Assembly: GCA_032622095.1 (NCBI GenBank)
Contig: CP136063.1
Coordinates: 84,169,980 to 84,233,979 of the forward strand
Source: Siphonodentalium dalli
Taxonomy: Eukaryota; Mollusca; Scaphopoda; Gadilida; Siphonodentaliidae
DNA length: 64,000 nt
Direction of reading: 5' to 3'
Shown here: positions 1-12,376 of the stretch, piece after piece
Numbering within the stretch: position 1 is the stretch's first letter
Layout: each line of letters opens with the position of its first letter
Made by a program: the position numbers and the translations under genes
Notes under the pieces: generated by a model
What the model was told of the DNA's origin: nothing
The model's database searches: none
Seen by the model: the letters and a program-made list of their open reading frames with translations, nothing else

Positions 1-1980
1 AGTTACCTTATTAACCCTTTCTATATTAAAGCATTAATTGACAACTAGTTCCCTTATTAACCCTTTCTATACTAAATATTATTGGTGAGTAGTTGCATTA
101 TTAACCCTTTCTATACTAAAGCGCCATTGACTGGTAGTTACCTTATTAACCATTTTTTTGTATTAAAGCATCATTGACGTGTAGTTACCTTATTATAACC
201 ATTTCTATATTAAAGCATCATTGACGTGTAGTTACCATATTAACCAATTCTATATTAAAGCATTATTACCGGGTAGTTACATTATTAACCCGTTCTATAC
301 AAAGTATCATTGGTGAGTAGTTACCATATTAACCCTTTCTATATTAAAGCATCATTGACGTGAAGTTACCTTATTAACCCTTTCTGTATTAAAGCATCAT
401 TGATGTGTAGTTACCCTATTAACCCTTTCTATATTAAAATATCATTGACGTGTAGTTACCATGTTAACTCTTTCCATATTAAAGCACCATTGACGGGTAA
501 TTGCATGCCTTGTTAACCCTGTATATACTAAAGTACCATTGTCGTGTAGTTACCTTATTAACCCTTTCTATATTAAAGCATTAATTGACAGGTAGTTACC
601 TTATTAACCCTTTCTATACTAAGTATCATTGGTGAGTAGTTGCATTATTAACCCTTTCTATATTAAAGCGCCATTGGCGGGTAGTTACTTTATTAACCAT
701 TTATGTATTAAAGCATCATTGACGTGTAGTTACCTTATTATAACCCTTTCTATATTAAAGCATCATTATTGCCGGGTAGTTATCTTATTAACGCGTTCTA
801 TACTAAGTATCATTGGTGAGTAGTTACATTATTAACCCTTTCTATATTAAAGCATCATTGACGTGAAGTTACCTTATTAACCATTTCTGTATTAAAGCAG
901 CATTGACATGTAGTTACCTTATTAGCCCTTTCTTTATTAAAATATCATTGACGTGTAGTTAACATGTTAACCCTTTCTATATTAAAGCATCGTTGACGGG
1001 TAGTTGCCTAATTAACCCTCTATATACTAAAGTATCATTGTCGTGTAGTTACCTTACTAACCCTTTCTATACTAAAGTATCATTGGCGTGTAGTTATCTT
1101 ATTAACCCTTTCTATATTAAAGCATTAATTGACAGGTAGTTACATTAAACAAGCCTTTCTATAATAAGTATCATTGGTCAGTAGTTACATTATAAACCAT
1201 TTCTATATTAAAGCGCCATTGACGGGTAATTACCTTATTAACCATTTTTGTATCAAAGAATCATTGACGTGCAGTTACCATATTATAACACTTTCTATAT
1301 TAAGGCATCATTGACTGATAGTTACCATATTAACCCTTTCTATATTAAAGCACCATTGGTGTGTAATTACCTTATTAACCCATTCTACATTGAAGCAATA
1401 ATTGACAGGTAGTTACCGTATTAACCCTTTTTATAATGAGTATCATTGGTGATTAGTTACATTATTAACCCTTTCTACAATAAAGCATCATTGACATGTA
1501 ATTATCATATTAGCCAGTTCTATATTAAAGCATCATGAACGGTAGTTACCATATTAACCCTTTCTATATTAAAGCACCATTGGCGTGTAATTACCATATT
1601 AACCCTTTCTATATTAAAACATCATTGACGTGTAGTTACCCTATTAGCCCTTTCTATATTAAAGCATCATTGACGTGTAGAACTTTATCTTATTAACCCT
1701 TTCTTTATTAAAGCATCATTGACATGTAGTTAGTTACCTTAGTAACCATTTCTATACTAAAGCATTATTGGCGGGTAGTTACCTCATTAACCTTTCTATA
1801 TTAAAGCATCATTGACAAGAAGTTAAATTATTAACCTTTCTATACTAAGTATCATTGACGTGTAGTTAGTTACCTTATTAAACCTTTCTATATTAAGACG
1901 TCGATCATTGACGGGTAGTTGTTACCTTATTAATCATTTATGTATTCAAGCAGCATTGACGAGAAGTTACCTTATTACTT
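1..1980 (+). repeat. 45-bp satellite array, about 44 monomers
   Basis: The monomer runs roughly from GTAGTTACCTTATTAACCC through TTTCTATATTAAAGCATCATT to GACGT, 45 bp, diverged by substitutions and small indels. Variant monomers recur in order: the form with GCATTAATTGACA is at about 31, 578, 1122 and (diverged) 1394, and each is followed by GTATCATTGGTGAG and GCGCCATTG forms. That is a higher-order period of about 545 bp, or 12 monomers, with a 6-monomer step at the end. The array runs off the left edge. The small open frame across it is a by-product. Confidence 0.95.
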
Positions 1981-2997
1981 GAAGTTTATTATGACAGTAT
2001 GACAATACACTACTCCGGACAAATGAAGCAATATCATACTTTATCTAACAGCCTAGCTATAATTAGTGAACATTAAACTGACAAACAGACAATTTTCAGG
2101 GCCATTATTTAATATTAAAGGGATACAAAATAAAGATATTTCTAATGATCAGTAAGAATTATTCTCTAAGTGATACTTATTATTTCAAATAAATGATTGC
2201 GTATACTATAGTAGACCATATACCAACAGGAAAATATAAGTGAATACAATTATTGTGTTTCAAAATTCTTTTCGTTTCGTTTCTGCAGCCAAATTACAAT
2301 CTTAACTTTTAGTTACCGTTCTTCATTTTAGCGCGGAGAATTCCTTGTGGTGTTTTGAGTTAATTTTGTCGCGAATCAACGCGGATTGACAGAAGGAAAT
2401 GATGTATTGGCTACAAACGGATAAACTGTGGACTTATATATAAGATTCGCCTATTTTTCCGCATGGATGTGCGCAAATATCGAAAAAGACTGAATTTCAG
2501 GTGACAAAAAATATTTCAATTCCCGGAACAGTAAGAATTAAGCTACGATAACGAAACGGATCAACTATAGTATTGAACAGTACCTCAGCTACCTGGCCAT
2601 CTGCCCATAACCAGAATATTGTCTCGCTAGGACAATACGCAAAATTGAATTTGTGGTACCGTACAAGCATGATGCAGTGCCAGTGGCCTGCTCATGAACC
2701 TGTCCAGAAGACGAAGAATTGAGAAGTTTGATCCACGATAGTAAGGGGTCTGTACATGTAGTAAGTACTGATAGTGACAAGCCTGCTGTACAATAATACT
2801 ACTTTTGCTGTTTTACTGGTCTTAACTGAGTACTGTGTCAATGTGACATTGTTAATTCAGTTCCACTCTAATGTACATTAACTGGCAATGATGCATCACT
2901 ATTAAAGGCACCGGTAATACTAGGTCAATATGACCGCTTTCGCAGATTGCTGCTTGTCCAGTAGAAGGATACGCACTACGTTCATGACTGAACTACG
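1981..2997. other. No gene seen
   Basis: AT-rich single-copy-looking DNA between the satellite and a small duplication. No long reading frame, RNA gene or repeat was recognised. Confidence 0.6.
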
Positions 2998-3214
2998 GTA
3001 ATCCCTAAATACCAGGAGGACGCGGCGTAGAAACTTGGTACAACAGTTGTTACACATGTACACGACAAAGAAAATTATCAACAAGTGAGCGTCATCATCA
3101 AAATTGCAAATTAAAACACGGCAATGGTAAATTGGTAATCCCTACATACCAGGAGGACAAGGCATTGAAACTTGGGACAACAGTTGTTACACGGCAAAGA
3201 AAATTAAAACACAC
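2998..3214 (+). repeat. Imperfect tandem duplication
   Basis: GTAATCCCTAAATACCAGG at 2998 recurs as GTAATCCCTACATACCAGG at 3135, followed in both by AAACTTGG, CAACAGTTGTTACAC and AAAGAAAATTA. The second copy lacks about 50 bp of the first. Confidence 0.85.
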
Positions 3215-3507
3215 TGCAGATGAATGTTTATACATGTACTGTGCAGTCGAGATCACCTGGACTACAAATATTTAAGGATTATACCATTTGATGAGTAGAT
3301 GCGTGACTGATAAAAGAATTAGAGACTCCATATTTACTCGGAAGATAACAGTATACGATGCCATACAGTTGTTCCATGGCACCTCAACCTTTGGTGGAAA
3401 CCGTAAAACTAATGAAAATGATGAAAGCCAGACTCAACATCAAGACTACATGTGCATGCATAAGTGACGGTTCAATGATTTTGACTCCATCGGCATCAGA
3501 TGATATT

Positions 3508-3887
3508 TAAGCGACACCAATTTTTAAGTCTGGCTTACGATAATGTGGGGAGAAAAAAAGTAGATGCAGGAGGGAAAAAAATAAAAAAGATTGTCCCCCC
3601 AATTTATATCAAGTAAATCGTGGAATTTTACATAAATTTTACAAAAATTGTGAAAAAATGTTTTTGAATGAAATTCTGTTCAAACTAAACAAGACATATC
3701 TTGTCATGAAATACATGAAAATATGGATCTGTAAATGATCATAAGCAGAACCGGATGCGACAGCACATGAAAATCAGTATGCGTGTAAAATATTTTGGGA
3801 CAAAAAAAGTTAAATTTTTCTTCATGAAATGGAAAAAAAGTTGTAGGAGGTGTTCGTAAACCAGACTTAAAAATTGGTGTCGCCTTA
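3508..3887. mobile_element. Non-autonomous fold-back DNA element (about 380 bp)
   Basis: Inverted ends GCGACACCAATTTTTAAGTC (from 3511) and its complement ending at 3884 bound a region with long A runs and no coding capacity. TTA/TAA sits at both edges. A truncated copy of the left two-thirds lies in the opposite orientation at 11866-12107, including the same GTAGATGCAGGAGGG internal block, which shows it is a dispersed family. Confidence 0.8.
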
Positions 3888-4471
3888 GGCTCATGTTAAC
3901 ACAGGTTCACATATTCTCAAATAATTGTCTCCCTCAACCATACTAGTATTTATATTTGATAGAACCTCAGTGAGACCATGTTGAAAATTACCATCAATGC
4001 AGTTCCAGTGTTGACGCAACGCGATCATGTTACTTCAAACCAGTTGCAATGTTCCTTAGCATGGTAATTCGTGAAAATAAATGTCAATGCAACTTACTCT
4101 CAGGCTCCAAATAAAAGTGCAGGCCAAAATAATAGTGCAGGGGGTGAAATTCCATTGAAAGTTAATAAAAGTACAGACCCAAATTATAGTGCAGGGGTAA
4201 CTCTGAGCAAAACATCAACTGTGGTTAACCAAATAATTTTTATAGCCGGTTCAAGTATACGAGTCAACATGTGTAGTACAGGTACATGTATGTATCATGT
4301 GGTGTTATTTTGGTTTGCCACATACTTGAATATGTACTCTTGAGTGCCTAATGTACGATTATTAAAATCGAGGTAAAATTCCCACCTGTACGATCGTTAT
4401 TTGGTCCTGTACGTTTATTAAATTAACCAAAAGAAATAATTCACCAATCTTAAATTGTGTTATTTATATAA

Positions 4472-4622
4472 GAAATGAACGGCAGTTTCAATGCGGTCAT
4501 GGGGTTTTGACCGCGAGAAAAAATCAGCAAACTGCATGAACCCCGAAGGGGTTCATGCGGAGTTTGCTGATTTTTTTAACGCGGTCAAAACCCATGAACA
4601 CGTTGAATCCGCCGTTTATTAT
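4472..4622. repeat. Long imperfect hairpin nested in the 4.1-5.4 kb element
   Basis: Arms begin AAATGAACGGC and end GCCGTTTATT. Internal paired blocks are GCGGTCATGGGGTTTTGACC with GGTCAAAACCCATGA, and AAATCAGCAAACT with AGTTTGCTGATTT, closing on CCCCGAAGGGG near 4545. It is a fold-back MITE-like structure. Confidence 0.85.
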
Positions 4623-4858
4623 TTATATTTATATACTTAAATTCATTATGAACTAGGATTGTATGTCTTTCCCACTATTTATTCATCTATTTAAGCGAAC
4701 GCATGGAGTTCAGTTCAGACAGTTCGAATCCTTGTTTTTTGGAAAACCAAACACTGATTGTAGACCGAAACAAATTTCTTGCCAAATCCGGACCTACTAG
4801 ATACTCAAGCAGTCGGTAATTTCCGACAATCCCCGGTGATTTCCGGGACCAATGTGTA

Positions 4859-4913
4859 CATAAACCTATGAACGACACTGGAAGTGACGTCACGTTACGT
4901 TCATAGGTTTATG
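4859..4913. repeat. Short hairpin
   Basis: CATAAACCTATGAACG at 4859-4874 is the exact reverse complement of CGTTCATAGGTTTATG at 4898-4913, with a 23-nt loop. Confidence 0.85.
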
Positions 4914-5436
4914 AACGCATTGAATAAGGGGTGTGTCTACCGTAACGCTATGGGGAAATCGGAAGAGATATCAGGTGTATGTAAATATAGATAAATGAAC
5001 TCTGATTGTTGACAGTGATCAGCACACTGTACATGTAGATTCACAGACCTGGCTATCCATCGAAACTATTTCTGTCACATGGCATCAGTAAACCAGTCAG
5101 ATGGTGTGTTTTGTTGGGATGTATGGTACTAATATTTCCAGTCTGTACGTTTATTCCGCCCTGTACTATTATTCAGTTATGCGACATTTTCCAGCCTGTA
5201 CTATTATTCCACCCTGTACTTTTATAGGCACTCAAGAGTACATGCAAAAGTAAAGCCCAACATTTTTACATCCGAATCATATAGAAATCTTGAATTTGTG
5301 CTGATTTAAATTTTCATAGCTTCAAAATATTAATAAACGTGCAGACCCAAATAAGCAATATGCAGGGGGGGGGGTGATTTCCCAAGAAAAATAATAAACG
5401 TGCATGCAGCTGGTGCATGCATGTTTATTTGGAGCC

Positions 5437-6534
5437 CATGAGTAAAGAGGTGGAGGTGAATGTTAGATGTAAGTTGTTATTAACGAAATGGAACGATGCC
5501 TTTAATAGGTTCCACCAGCAATAAGTCGCGACTTCTTTATATTGGCCTGACAGATTGGTTTTTGTTGGCGTCATGCCTGTCGACCATTATGATGGCCACA
5601 TATATTGTCATATAACAGCGATTTACGATCTGTCTTGTTGGCTCATAATATAAATTAAGAAATTGGCCTTGTGTTCGTTCCTTGCGTAAAAAATTTTTTT
5701 TTAGTACAAACGTCCTCATTGATTGTGTCCCTCGACTCCTCATGTAGTTGGTCAAGCAACTTACATGTATGTACATGTACAGAGCACTCACAAATTTCTT
5801 AGAAAAGCGACCACATGTTCGAATCTACTTTGCGATTTTGGAGCAACGCATTTGTAAATGCGTTCATATTTGAACACATTTACCTTGATTTATTCACAAA
5901 CAAATGTCTTGATGCAGGCCTTAAAATCCATCAGATTTTTTGCAATAAAATGTTAGTGTTTCACTTTCTACAGGGAATCAAGACTTTTTACTAGAATCAA
6001 AATGAGAATCATGATTCTCAGATTCTGATTATAAAACAATTAATGTCAACAGTGTTTATTTATGTTTATTCCATTTTTAATAGAAAACTACATCATGAAT
6101 GTCCGATTCCGATCATGTACACCAGGAGTGGGAAAATAACACAGAATTATTCAGATGTGAATTTAAATTAAACAAAATTAAAACTAAAATTGCAAAATAC
6201 ACTATACACTATCGTATCGTTATTTGGGTGTTCATACTAGTATACTTTTTCGGCGCAATGATCGGTAATTTCAATGCGACTGCGATTATTCCCCATGCAG
6301 TGCATTTAATTTAAATGCTGCCGTTAAGGCATTTACAAAGTGGCGTGACACAATGCACCCTCAATGCATTTTAAATGCAACAACCGCATTTCATTGATCC
6401 ACGTTGTAAAGGACATTTATTTTTAGAATATGTGTATATAACCACATGAATAAAGAACAAATCAACTGTTTTTATTACTTTGTAAACCTCTGATGTTTCC
6501 CATACAGTATACATTTGTATATTATAAACCATGT
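5437..6534. other. No gene seen
   Basis: AT-rich DNA with ACATGTA-type words near 5765 and no recognisable coding or RNA feature. Confidence 0.6.
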
Positions 6535-6536
6535 TA

Positions 6537-6753
6537 CAGTAATTCTAGAGCTAATTAATCGACTCCTTAACTACAGCAGAATTATGGGTAACTTTTCAGG
6601 ATGTAGTCCGAAATATGGCTTGTTGCCATTCATCTGAAAGCTCTCACCGAGAGCTTTCCGATGAATGGCATCAACCCATATTTCCGACTAAATCCTGAAA
6701 AGTTACCCATAATTCTGCTGTAGTTAAGGAGTCGATTAATTAGAGCATTACTG
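6537..6753. mobile_element. Fold-back MITE, family 1, copy A (TA-flanked)
   Basis: TA dinucleotides at 6535-6536 and 6754-6755 flank inverted ends CAGTAATTCTAGAGC... / ...TTAGAGCATTACTG. The arms run about 100 bp each, through ACCACAGCAGAATTATGGG-type sequence to the centre CTCTCACCGAGAG. TA target sites and CAGT ends suggest a Tc1/mariner-superfamily MITE. Copies B and C are at 8254 and 62797. Confidence 0.88.
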
Positions 6754-6755
6754 TA

Positions 6756-8251
6756 TATCCTCTATAACTGTTTATTCAACATCACGTGCTGCAATCCATA
6801 AATGCGGTTCAGATTTCGATGTCCGGTTCAACATTATTATCATATGGTTCGATAGCAGAAATACGCAGTTTGGAATGTTATACCGTACAAGTTTTACGAG
6901 ATGCTCTTGCTCAAGAATGGATAAATTTATAAACCTGATTTTTGGCGCATTAGTTAGAATTATATTTTTGCACAAGAACACACCACAAATATCGAACTGG
7001 ACATCAAAAGCAGAACCGGATTGTATCGATTGCATAAACATAAGAAGTTGGTCACTGACCGACATTTGCTATTGCAGAAGAAAATAAAAAAATTCTCTGG
7101 TGTGGTTTATAGGACTATGCAATGCCGACTTAAAAATAAAAATTCACATAAACATCGCATGAAGCGGTCTAACCACAAACTCCGGTATTCGGTAATTCCA
7201 AATGTATGAACTATCACCATGATATCCCGGTATATCATTGTCAGGACTGTTTGTACAAAAGGTTGTTATTCTACTATGCATAATTGTGCTATATCATTGT
7301 ACTCGGACTGTATTGCAATGTAATATATCAGTACATGTACCTGTATACTGTGTGCACATTATATACATGTAGGCCTAACTTTCACTTTAGTATGTGTCAT
7401 AAAAGACTCATTTTGTTAAATTGAAAAAAACATGTGTGAAAACAGAGAGAATGCATGTACATGTGCCGGCACCATATACCTCTTTGTGTGCTGTACTACC
7501 GGTACTATTCATGTACATGTAGTACACTACAATAAGAGAAATTTTAATTGATTCTGCTGCCCTTGTGCCACAGGCCTCAAACACGCCAAACAAGTATCTG
7601 TAGCCATGCCCACCAGTACCAGGCTACTAGTAAATGAAGTACTGAAAGTGTCACATCATTAATCGAGCCCAATCTTAGTTATACTAGTCTCTTGTGTAGT
7701 TTGGGTTACTATTAATAAGATATTTAATGAATGTTTGGAATGTATGGTAGCATTCTTACCTGGATCAACATATGCCATGCACAACGATGGTCATCATATC
7801 ATCACCGCTGTTGGCAGTAAACCCCGGCGGGCATCAGTAAACCGCTCATCGGGCTATAACAGTTAGAGTTTTCCATACCAGGGCTAATCTAATAAGTTAA
7901 AATTAGAGGGAATACCAACCAGTGGAAGACGTACATTTATATTCAGATATCAGTTTTCGAGAAAAACCCCATCTTAGTCGAGCGGACTTAGAATATCGGG
8001 GTAAACTTAAATTTCATTCAGCAACACTTTCACGGCAGAATATAAAAATAGTACATTATAATCACTTACAGTACATGTACATGTAGCCCAGGTGCAGTGC
8101 TAGCCTATATTATATACTACCAAAACTTTTGGTCAGTTTCTCGATGCCTGACACTTGTAAACGCTTGAACCGGTATATAGTACATGTATGTGAATTAAAG
8201 ATCTTATTAGTGACACAACACTTCACAAGAGGCTAGACATACATTTGTAAC
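6756..8251. other. No gene seen
   Basis: No convincing gene. Several TACATGTA words (7330, 7372, 7455, 7510, 8070) are present. Overlapping short frames on both strands at 6772-7209 show no recognisable domain. Confidence 0.55.
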
Positions 8252-8253
8252 TA

Positions 8254-8415
8254 CAGTAATGCTCTAATTAATCGACTCCTTAACCACAGCAGAATTACGG
8301 GTAACTCGGGGAGAGCTTTCCGATGAATGGCAACAAGCCATATATCCGACTAAATCCTGAAAAGTTACACATAATTCTGCTGTGGTTAAGGGGTCGATTT
8401 CTTAGGGCACTACTG
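8254..8415. mobile_element. Fold-back MITE, family 1, copy B (internally deleted)
   Basis: TA at 8252-8253 and 8416-8417. Ends CAGTAATGCTCTAATTAATC and GGGCACTACTG match copy A. About 55 bp of the left arm is missing (the sequence jumps from GGGTAACT to the central GAGAGCTTTCC). Confidence 0.88.
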
Positions 8416-8834
8416 TATCTGTTTTAGTGCACATCAAATTTATTTGTTGTCTTTCCTCTTGTAATTTGTCTTTGGTTGTGTTCGCCATTTCGATGGACAA
8501 CTACATGTACTGACATCAAATGACTGAAATGAGTCAAAATTTAGCAGTGCAGCCAATTATATAGATAAACAGAATTAAATAGCATCCAAATTCCAAATGA
8601 GCATAAATGATAAAACAAACTTTATTGAGCACACTTTTAATACTAGTAATTACAGCTACAATGAAAGCACCTAATACAAATTCTAAGTTTGGTAAAACTG
8701 TCTGTATACAAAGTTTATCTGACCGTGATGAATAAAACCTATAAATGGGATCATATACATGTATGTTAGATATCATTACATGATTATTTGAAAACACATA
8801 TCCGTATGGAAAACAAACTATTTTACCAGTGGCC

Positions 8835-8956
8835 AAGTGGTCCTGCTAATATGCTATGATGCTGGTGGTCCTGCTGAATTGCTATGATGCGGGTAGTGCA
8901 ATTCATAGCAATTAAGCAGGACCCAACCGCATCATAGCACATTAGCAGGAACACTT
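8835..8956. mobile_element. Fold-back MITE, family 2, short copy
   Basis: Ends AAGTGGTCCTGCTAATATGC and GCACATTAGCAGGAACACTT are inverted, with arms continuing through GCTATGATGC to a centre near 8897. The same terminal sequence bounds a longer element at 43494-44434 and a solo end at 49618-49682. Confidence 0.85.
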
Positions 8957-9714
8957 GAACAGGGGTATATTTACAGTGTCAAATCGAATGGGCATCTTTT
9001 AACAATATTTTTGAACAATTTCCTGAAGTGTTCGAAAATTGAGAACTGAATTTATATTTTTTTTTATGAGGTTTCGATTGAAAAATTTCTAACTTAGCTC
9101 ATCAGGATTAACAGACTACCAGTATGTTTGGTATATTTTTCTGTAATCGATACCTGCTGAGGTGGGGAAATATCATCCATTGTCGCACAGCTATATTCTC
9201 TTTCCCAACAAAGTCCATAGAACATATATGTAAAATTACAGCTATGCTTTAATTAATCAACTCGACTTATAAAGGTTGACCACCGGGTATTACTGCAGTA
9301 TTCAGGCGTGTTCATGCGATCAACCGCAGTCAGTTATACCGCCGCAGAATGTGGTCCACCTCACATTTGCAGTTAGGCTGTATTTTTCATGCGATGTTTA
9401 TATGAATTTTGTTTTAAAGTTGACATTGTAACCACACCAGAAATTTTGTTTATTGTTTCAATATGTCTAGATAGAATTCAGACTTTTTGTGGTAAAAACA
9501 ATTAACTTGGTTATCACAGTTAACACATATTACTGTGGTAAGATTACCAGCGGATACCGCATGTCAACAGGGACTGCATGCTCTAATTAATTATCAGGTC
9601 TAAAATGTTTATACTGGATACAGTTCATTTTAAAGGTACTCAATCCGGTTCGATGATCCCCATATAATCAGATTCCAACAACAACAACATCATACATTTG
9701 TATTTAGAAAGGTA
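8957..9714. other. No gene; two fragments resembling MITE family 1 ends
   Basis: TACAGCTATGCTTTAATTAATC at about 9236 and GCATGCTCTAATTAATTA at about 9577 look like diverged starts of MITE family 1. Nothing else is recognisable. Confidence 0.4.
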
Positions 9715-11065
9715 GTCCAAGTCTTCTCGTACTAAAGCCGACTAAGATATTGGGATGGAGGTGCCGGTCTTTAGTCCGAGTTCCAGGCCCATGCATTCCT
9801 ATGACACGACTTAAGCGTTAGTGACCCGCTCAAATAAAACCACAATTATATGAAATAAAATATCACAATTGCGACAATAAACGGATATTTTCAACAGAAG
9901 ACATGCTATTTGATCTGAAACCCACATCAGTTGTGAATTGAAAGCGGTAATTTAATGCGAAAAGAGACATTTATCGAAATGTTTACAATTTTTTAAAAGT
10001 ATGCGAACTCAGTTGACCTCGCGAACTGTGTTCGGCATTTTCCGTTGAAAATATTCCGTAGATTTTGGACTAACAACGCAAATTACGATGAATTCTCAAT
10101 TGTAATCGTAATTATGTGTGTCAATAAATAAAAAATAAATAGATTAATTAAACATTGGAGATATAAATGTAATACATTAAATAAATTACGGGAATTATAA
10201 CCCTCTCAAAGTTTTAAACAGTGTAAACACAACGAGCATTAGAATAAATAATATGCCTTATATGGTGCTACATTTCACCCACATTTGGTGGACTTCCGCG
10301 AAATTAAGATATATACTAAGCGAACAGGGCAATATATTGCTCTTGTTATGCACACAAAAAATCAAACAAAATTTGTATACATTTTGAACCTTAAGTTTGA
10401 AAAGTCCCACTGAAACGGAAGAACTATATTTCGAAACTGTGTGATTCGGTTCTCCGATTATTTTATCAACACAAAAATCAAAATGCACATCACACGCATG
10501 GCAAGTCAGACATAAGAGTTCTAATTTGCTCCAATTTTGACAAGTTGCTTGCGAAAATTGTCAACAAAACTACCGTTCTGATCCTCCATTATGTCATTAA
10601 GTTTTTAGTGTGGGAATTGTTCTCAAAGCACATAGGAAACTGGACTTTGGGGCGATCGGTTTTCGCCATTTTGTTCGGAAAACCCCGCGCTATATATAGA
10701 AACGGAAACTAGAATACTCAGCGGACAATGCCGGAATTCTTCGGAACCTGACTTCGGCTTTCAGTTAAGTAAACAAAATATAAAAACAGCGATGTTGGTG
10801 ACAATCAACCGGAATATTCTATGCGTAATGTAACATGAAAGTTAGATTATTATACACCATTATGACCATACGATGTCTCTCTTTCCGATGTATATAGCAT
10901 CATGTATTGATTTATTAGGTAAATCGAGTAAAATACAACACAGATTCCCGCCACAGATCGTGGTGGTAAGTCGTGTCATAAGAGACTATACGGGACGAAC
11001 TCGGACTAAAGACCGGCACCTCCATCCCAATATCTTAGCCGGCTTTAGTACGAGAAGACTTGGAC
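9715..11065. mobile_element. Non-autonomous TIR transposon, 1.35 kb, TA-flanked
   Basis: Inverted ends of about 100 bp: GTCCAAGTCTTCTCGTACTA at 9715 and TAGTACGAGAAGACTTGGAC ending 11065, with TA directly outside both (9713-9714, 11066-11067). The pairing continues through GGTGCCGGTCTTTAGTCCGA. The 1.15-kb interior has no transposase-like frame. The TA target site fits Tc1/mariner-type mobilisation. Confidence 0.88.
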
Positions 11066-11067
11066 TA

Positions 11068-11868
11068 TTAGAAAGGCTGCTTCAGTTACGGTATCAGAAT
11101 TGATTAATTGCCCTAAAATAATGCTAACCACTGTCAACTAAAGTATACAATTGCCTGACATGTTATTTATCAACATGTTGTTCTACAAAATTTGGCCTTA
11201 TTATCAACAGAAAGCCTCTTGATTTTAGAGTTATCCATCTTCATCTGAAATTTGGTCCGAGACCGTGGGCGACTATTAATTCTTGATCGTGAAAAATAGT
11301 ATATTTCAAAAATTGATATCTAATAACTCTGAGCTTTGATAGGTGGGTTCCTCGACTCGTACCAAATATCTTTTACCCCCAAGTCCAAATAAATAGTAAT
11401 GTGCGAGCGTTAATTCAGGGGGCCCTTAATCGGATTATGCATCTTTAAATTCAAATACAGTTTAAAGATGCATAATCCGATTAAGTGCCCCTCATTTACT
11501 ATTTACATGTATATGGAATCGGAGGGGGGGAGTAAACATATTTTAATCAAGTCGAGGGACCCACCTACATGTATCAAAGCTCAGAGTTATTAGATATCGA
11601 TTTTTGACATTTTAATATTTATCACCATCGATACTTAATAGTGGCCCAGAAAAAATTGACGAGCCGACGGTCTCATACCAAATTGCGGATGAAGATGGAT
11701 AACTCTAAAATGAAGAGGCTTTGTGTTGATAATAAGGCCAAACTTTGTCGAACAGGATGTTGATAAATATAACGTATCAGGCAATTTTATACTATACATG
11801 TAGTTGACAGTGGTTAGCATTATTTTTGGGCAATTAATCGATTCTGATAACTGAAGCAGCATTTCTAA
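11068..11868. mobile_element. Fold-back element, about 800 bp, arms about 290 bp
   Basis: Left arm starts TTAGAAAGGCTGCTTCAG and the right arm ends CTGAAGCAGCATTTCTAA. Arms pair through GTTGACAGTGGTTAGCAT, AAGGCCAAACTTTG and CAAAGCTCAGAGTTATTAGA. A separate central hairpin (11420-11490) pairs ATCGGATTATGCATCTTTAAA with its complement. It abuts the TA-flanked element on the left and the truncated copy at 11866 on the right. Confidence 0.88.
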
Positions 11869-12107
11869 AAAGATCCATATTTTCATGTATTTCATGACAA
11901 GAAATGTCTTGTTTGGTTCATAATTTCATTGGAAATTTTTTTTTTTCACAATTTTTGTAAAATTTATGTAAAATTTCAAGATTTACTTGATATAAATTGG
12001 GGGGACAATTTTTTGGATTTTTATTTTTTCCCCTCCTGCATCTACTTTTTTTCTCACCACATCAGCCCACATGTTCGTAAACCAGACTTAAAATTGGTGT
12101 CGCCTAA
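11866..12107 (-). mobile_element. Truncated copy of the 3.5-kb fold-back element
   Basis: Reads as the reverse complement of about 3511-3735, keeping the terminus AAATTGGTGTCGCC and the internal CCCTCCTGCATCTAC block. The other end is lost at the junction with the 11.1-11.9 kb element. Confidence 0.85.
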
Positions 12108-12128
12108 TAGACATTTAAACTTTGAAAA

Positions 12129-12376
12129 TTGTAGGTTTCCGGGTGATAACTTCAGTTTGTGTTATCATATCTGAACCAAATGTGGTATGTAAGTTTATCA
12201 GACGATTCAGACCAAAATACAGGTCAAGTTCGAATATGGGTGTGCTCCGCCCATTTTTGCGAGAGTTATGGCCCTTTTTCGACTTAGAATTGTGTTAATT
12301 ACTGGTTTCCGCATCATAATTTTAGTTTGTGTGATCAAATCTGAATCAAATTTGGTATGATAGTTTATTATCCACC
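12129..12376 (+). repeat. Two diverged tandem units of about 175 bp
   Basis: TAACTTCAGTTTGTGTTATC at about 12145 and TAATTTTAGTTTGTGTGATC at about 12319 begin matching blocks followed by ATCTGAA, CAAAT and GGTATG. A GAGTTATGGCCC block lies between them. A related fragment (AGGTCAAGTTCG, GAGTTATTG) is at 27475-27545. Confidence 0.6.

Larger units (their letters stand above)
4103..5436. mobile_element. Inverted-repeat element with subterminal GTGCAGG/CCTGTAC repeats
   Basis: Left edge GGCTCCAAATAAAAGTGCAG and right edge TGCATGTTTATTTGGAGCC are inverted. Inside, short motifs of the form AATAATAGTGCAGGG / CCTGTACTATTATT recur near both ends (4110-4200, 4370-4420, 5145-5235, 5330-5400). A second inverted pair, GTACTCTTGAGTGCCTA (4335) and GGCACTCAAGAGTAC (5229), nests within. 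No transposase. The 90-codon frame at its left end is repeat-derived. Confidence 0.65.

Noticed and set aside
1-1980. CRISPR-like regular repeat spacing
   Set aside because: The repeats are contiguous diverged 45-bp monomers with no unique spacers, in eukaryotic DNA. It is a satellite.
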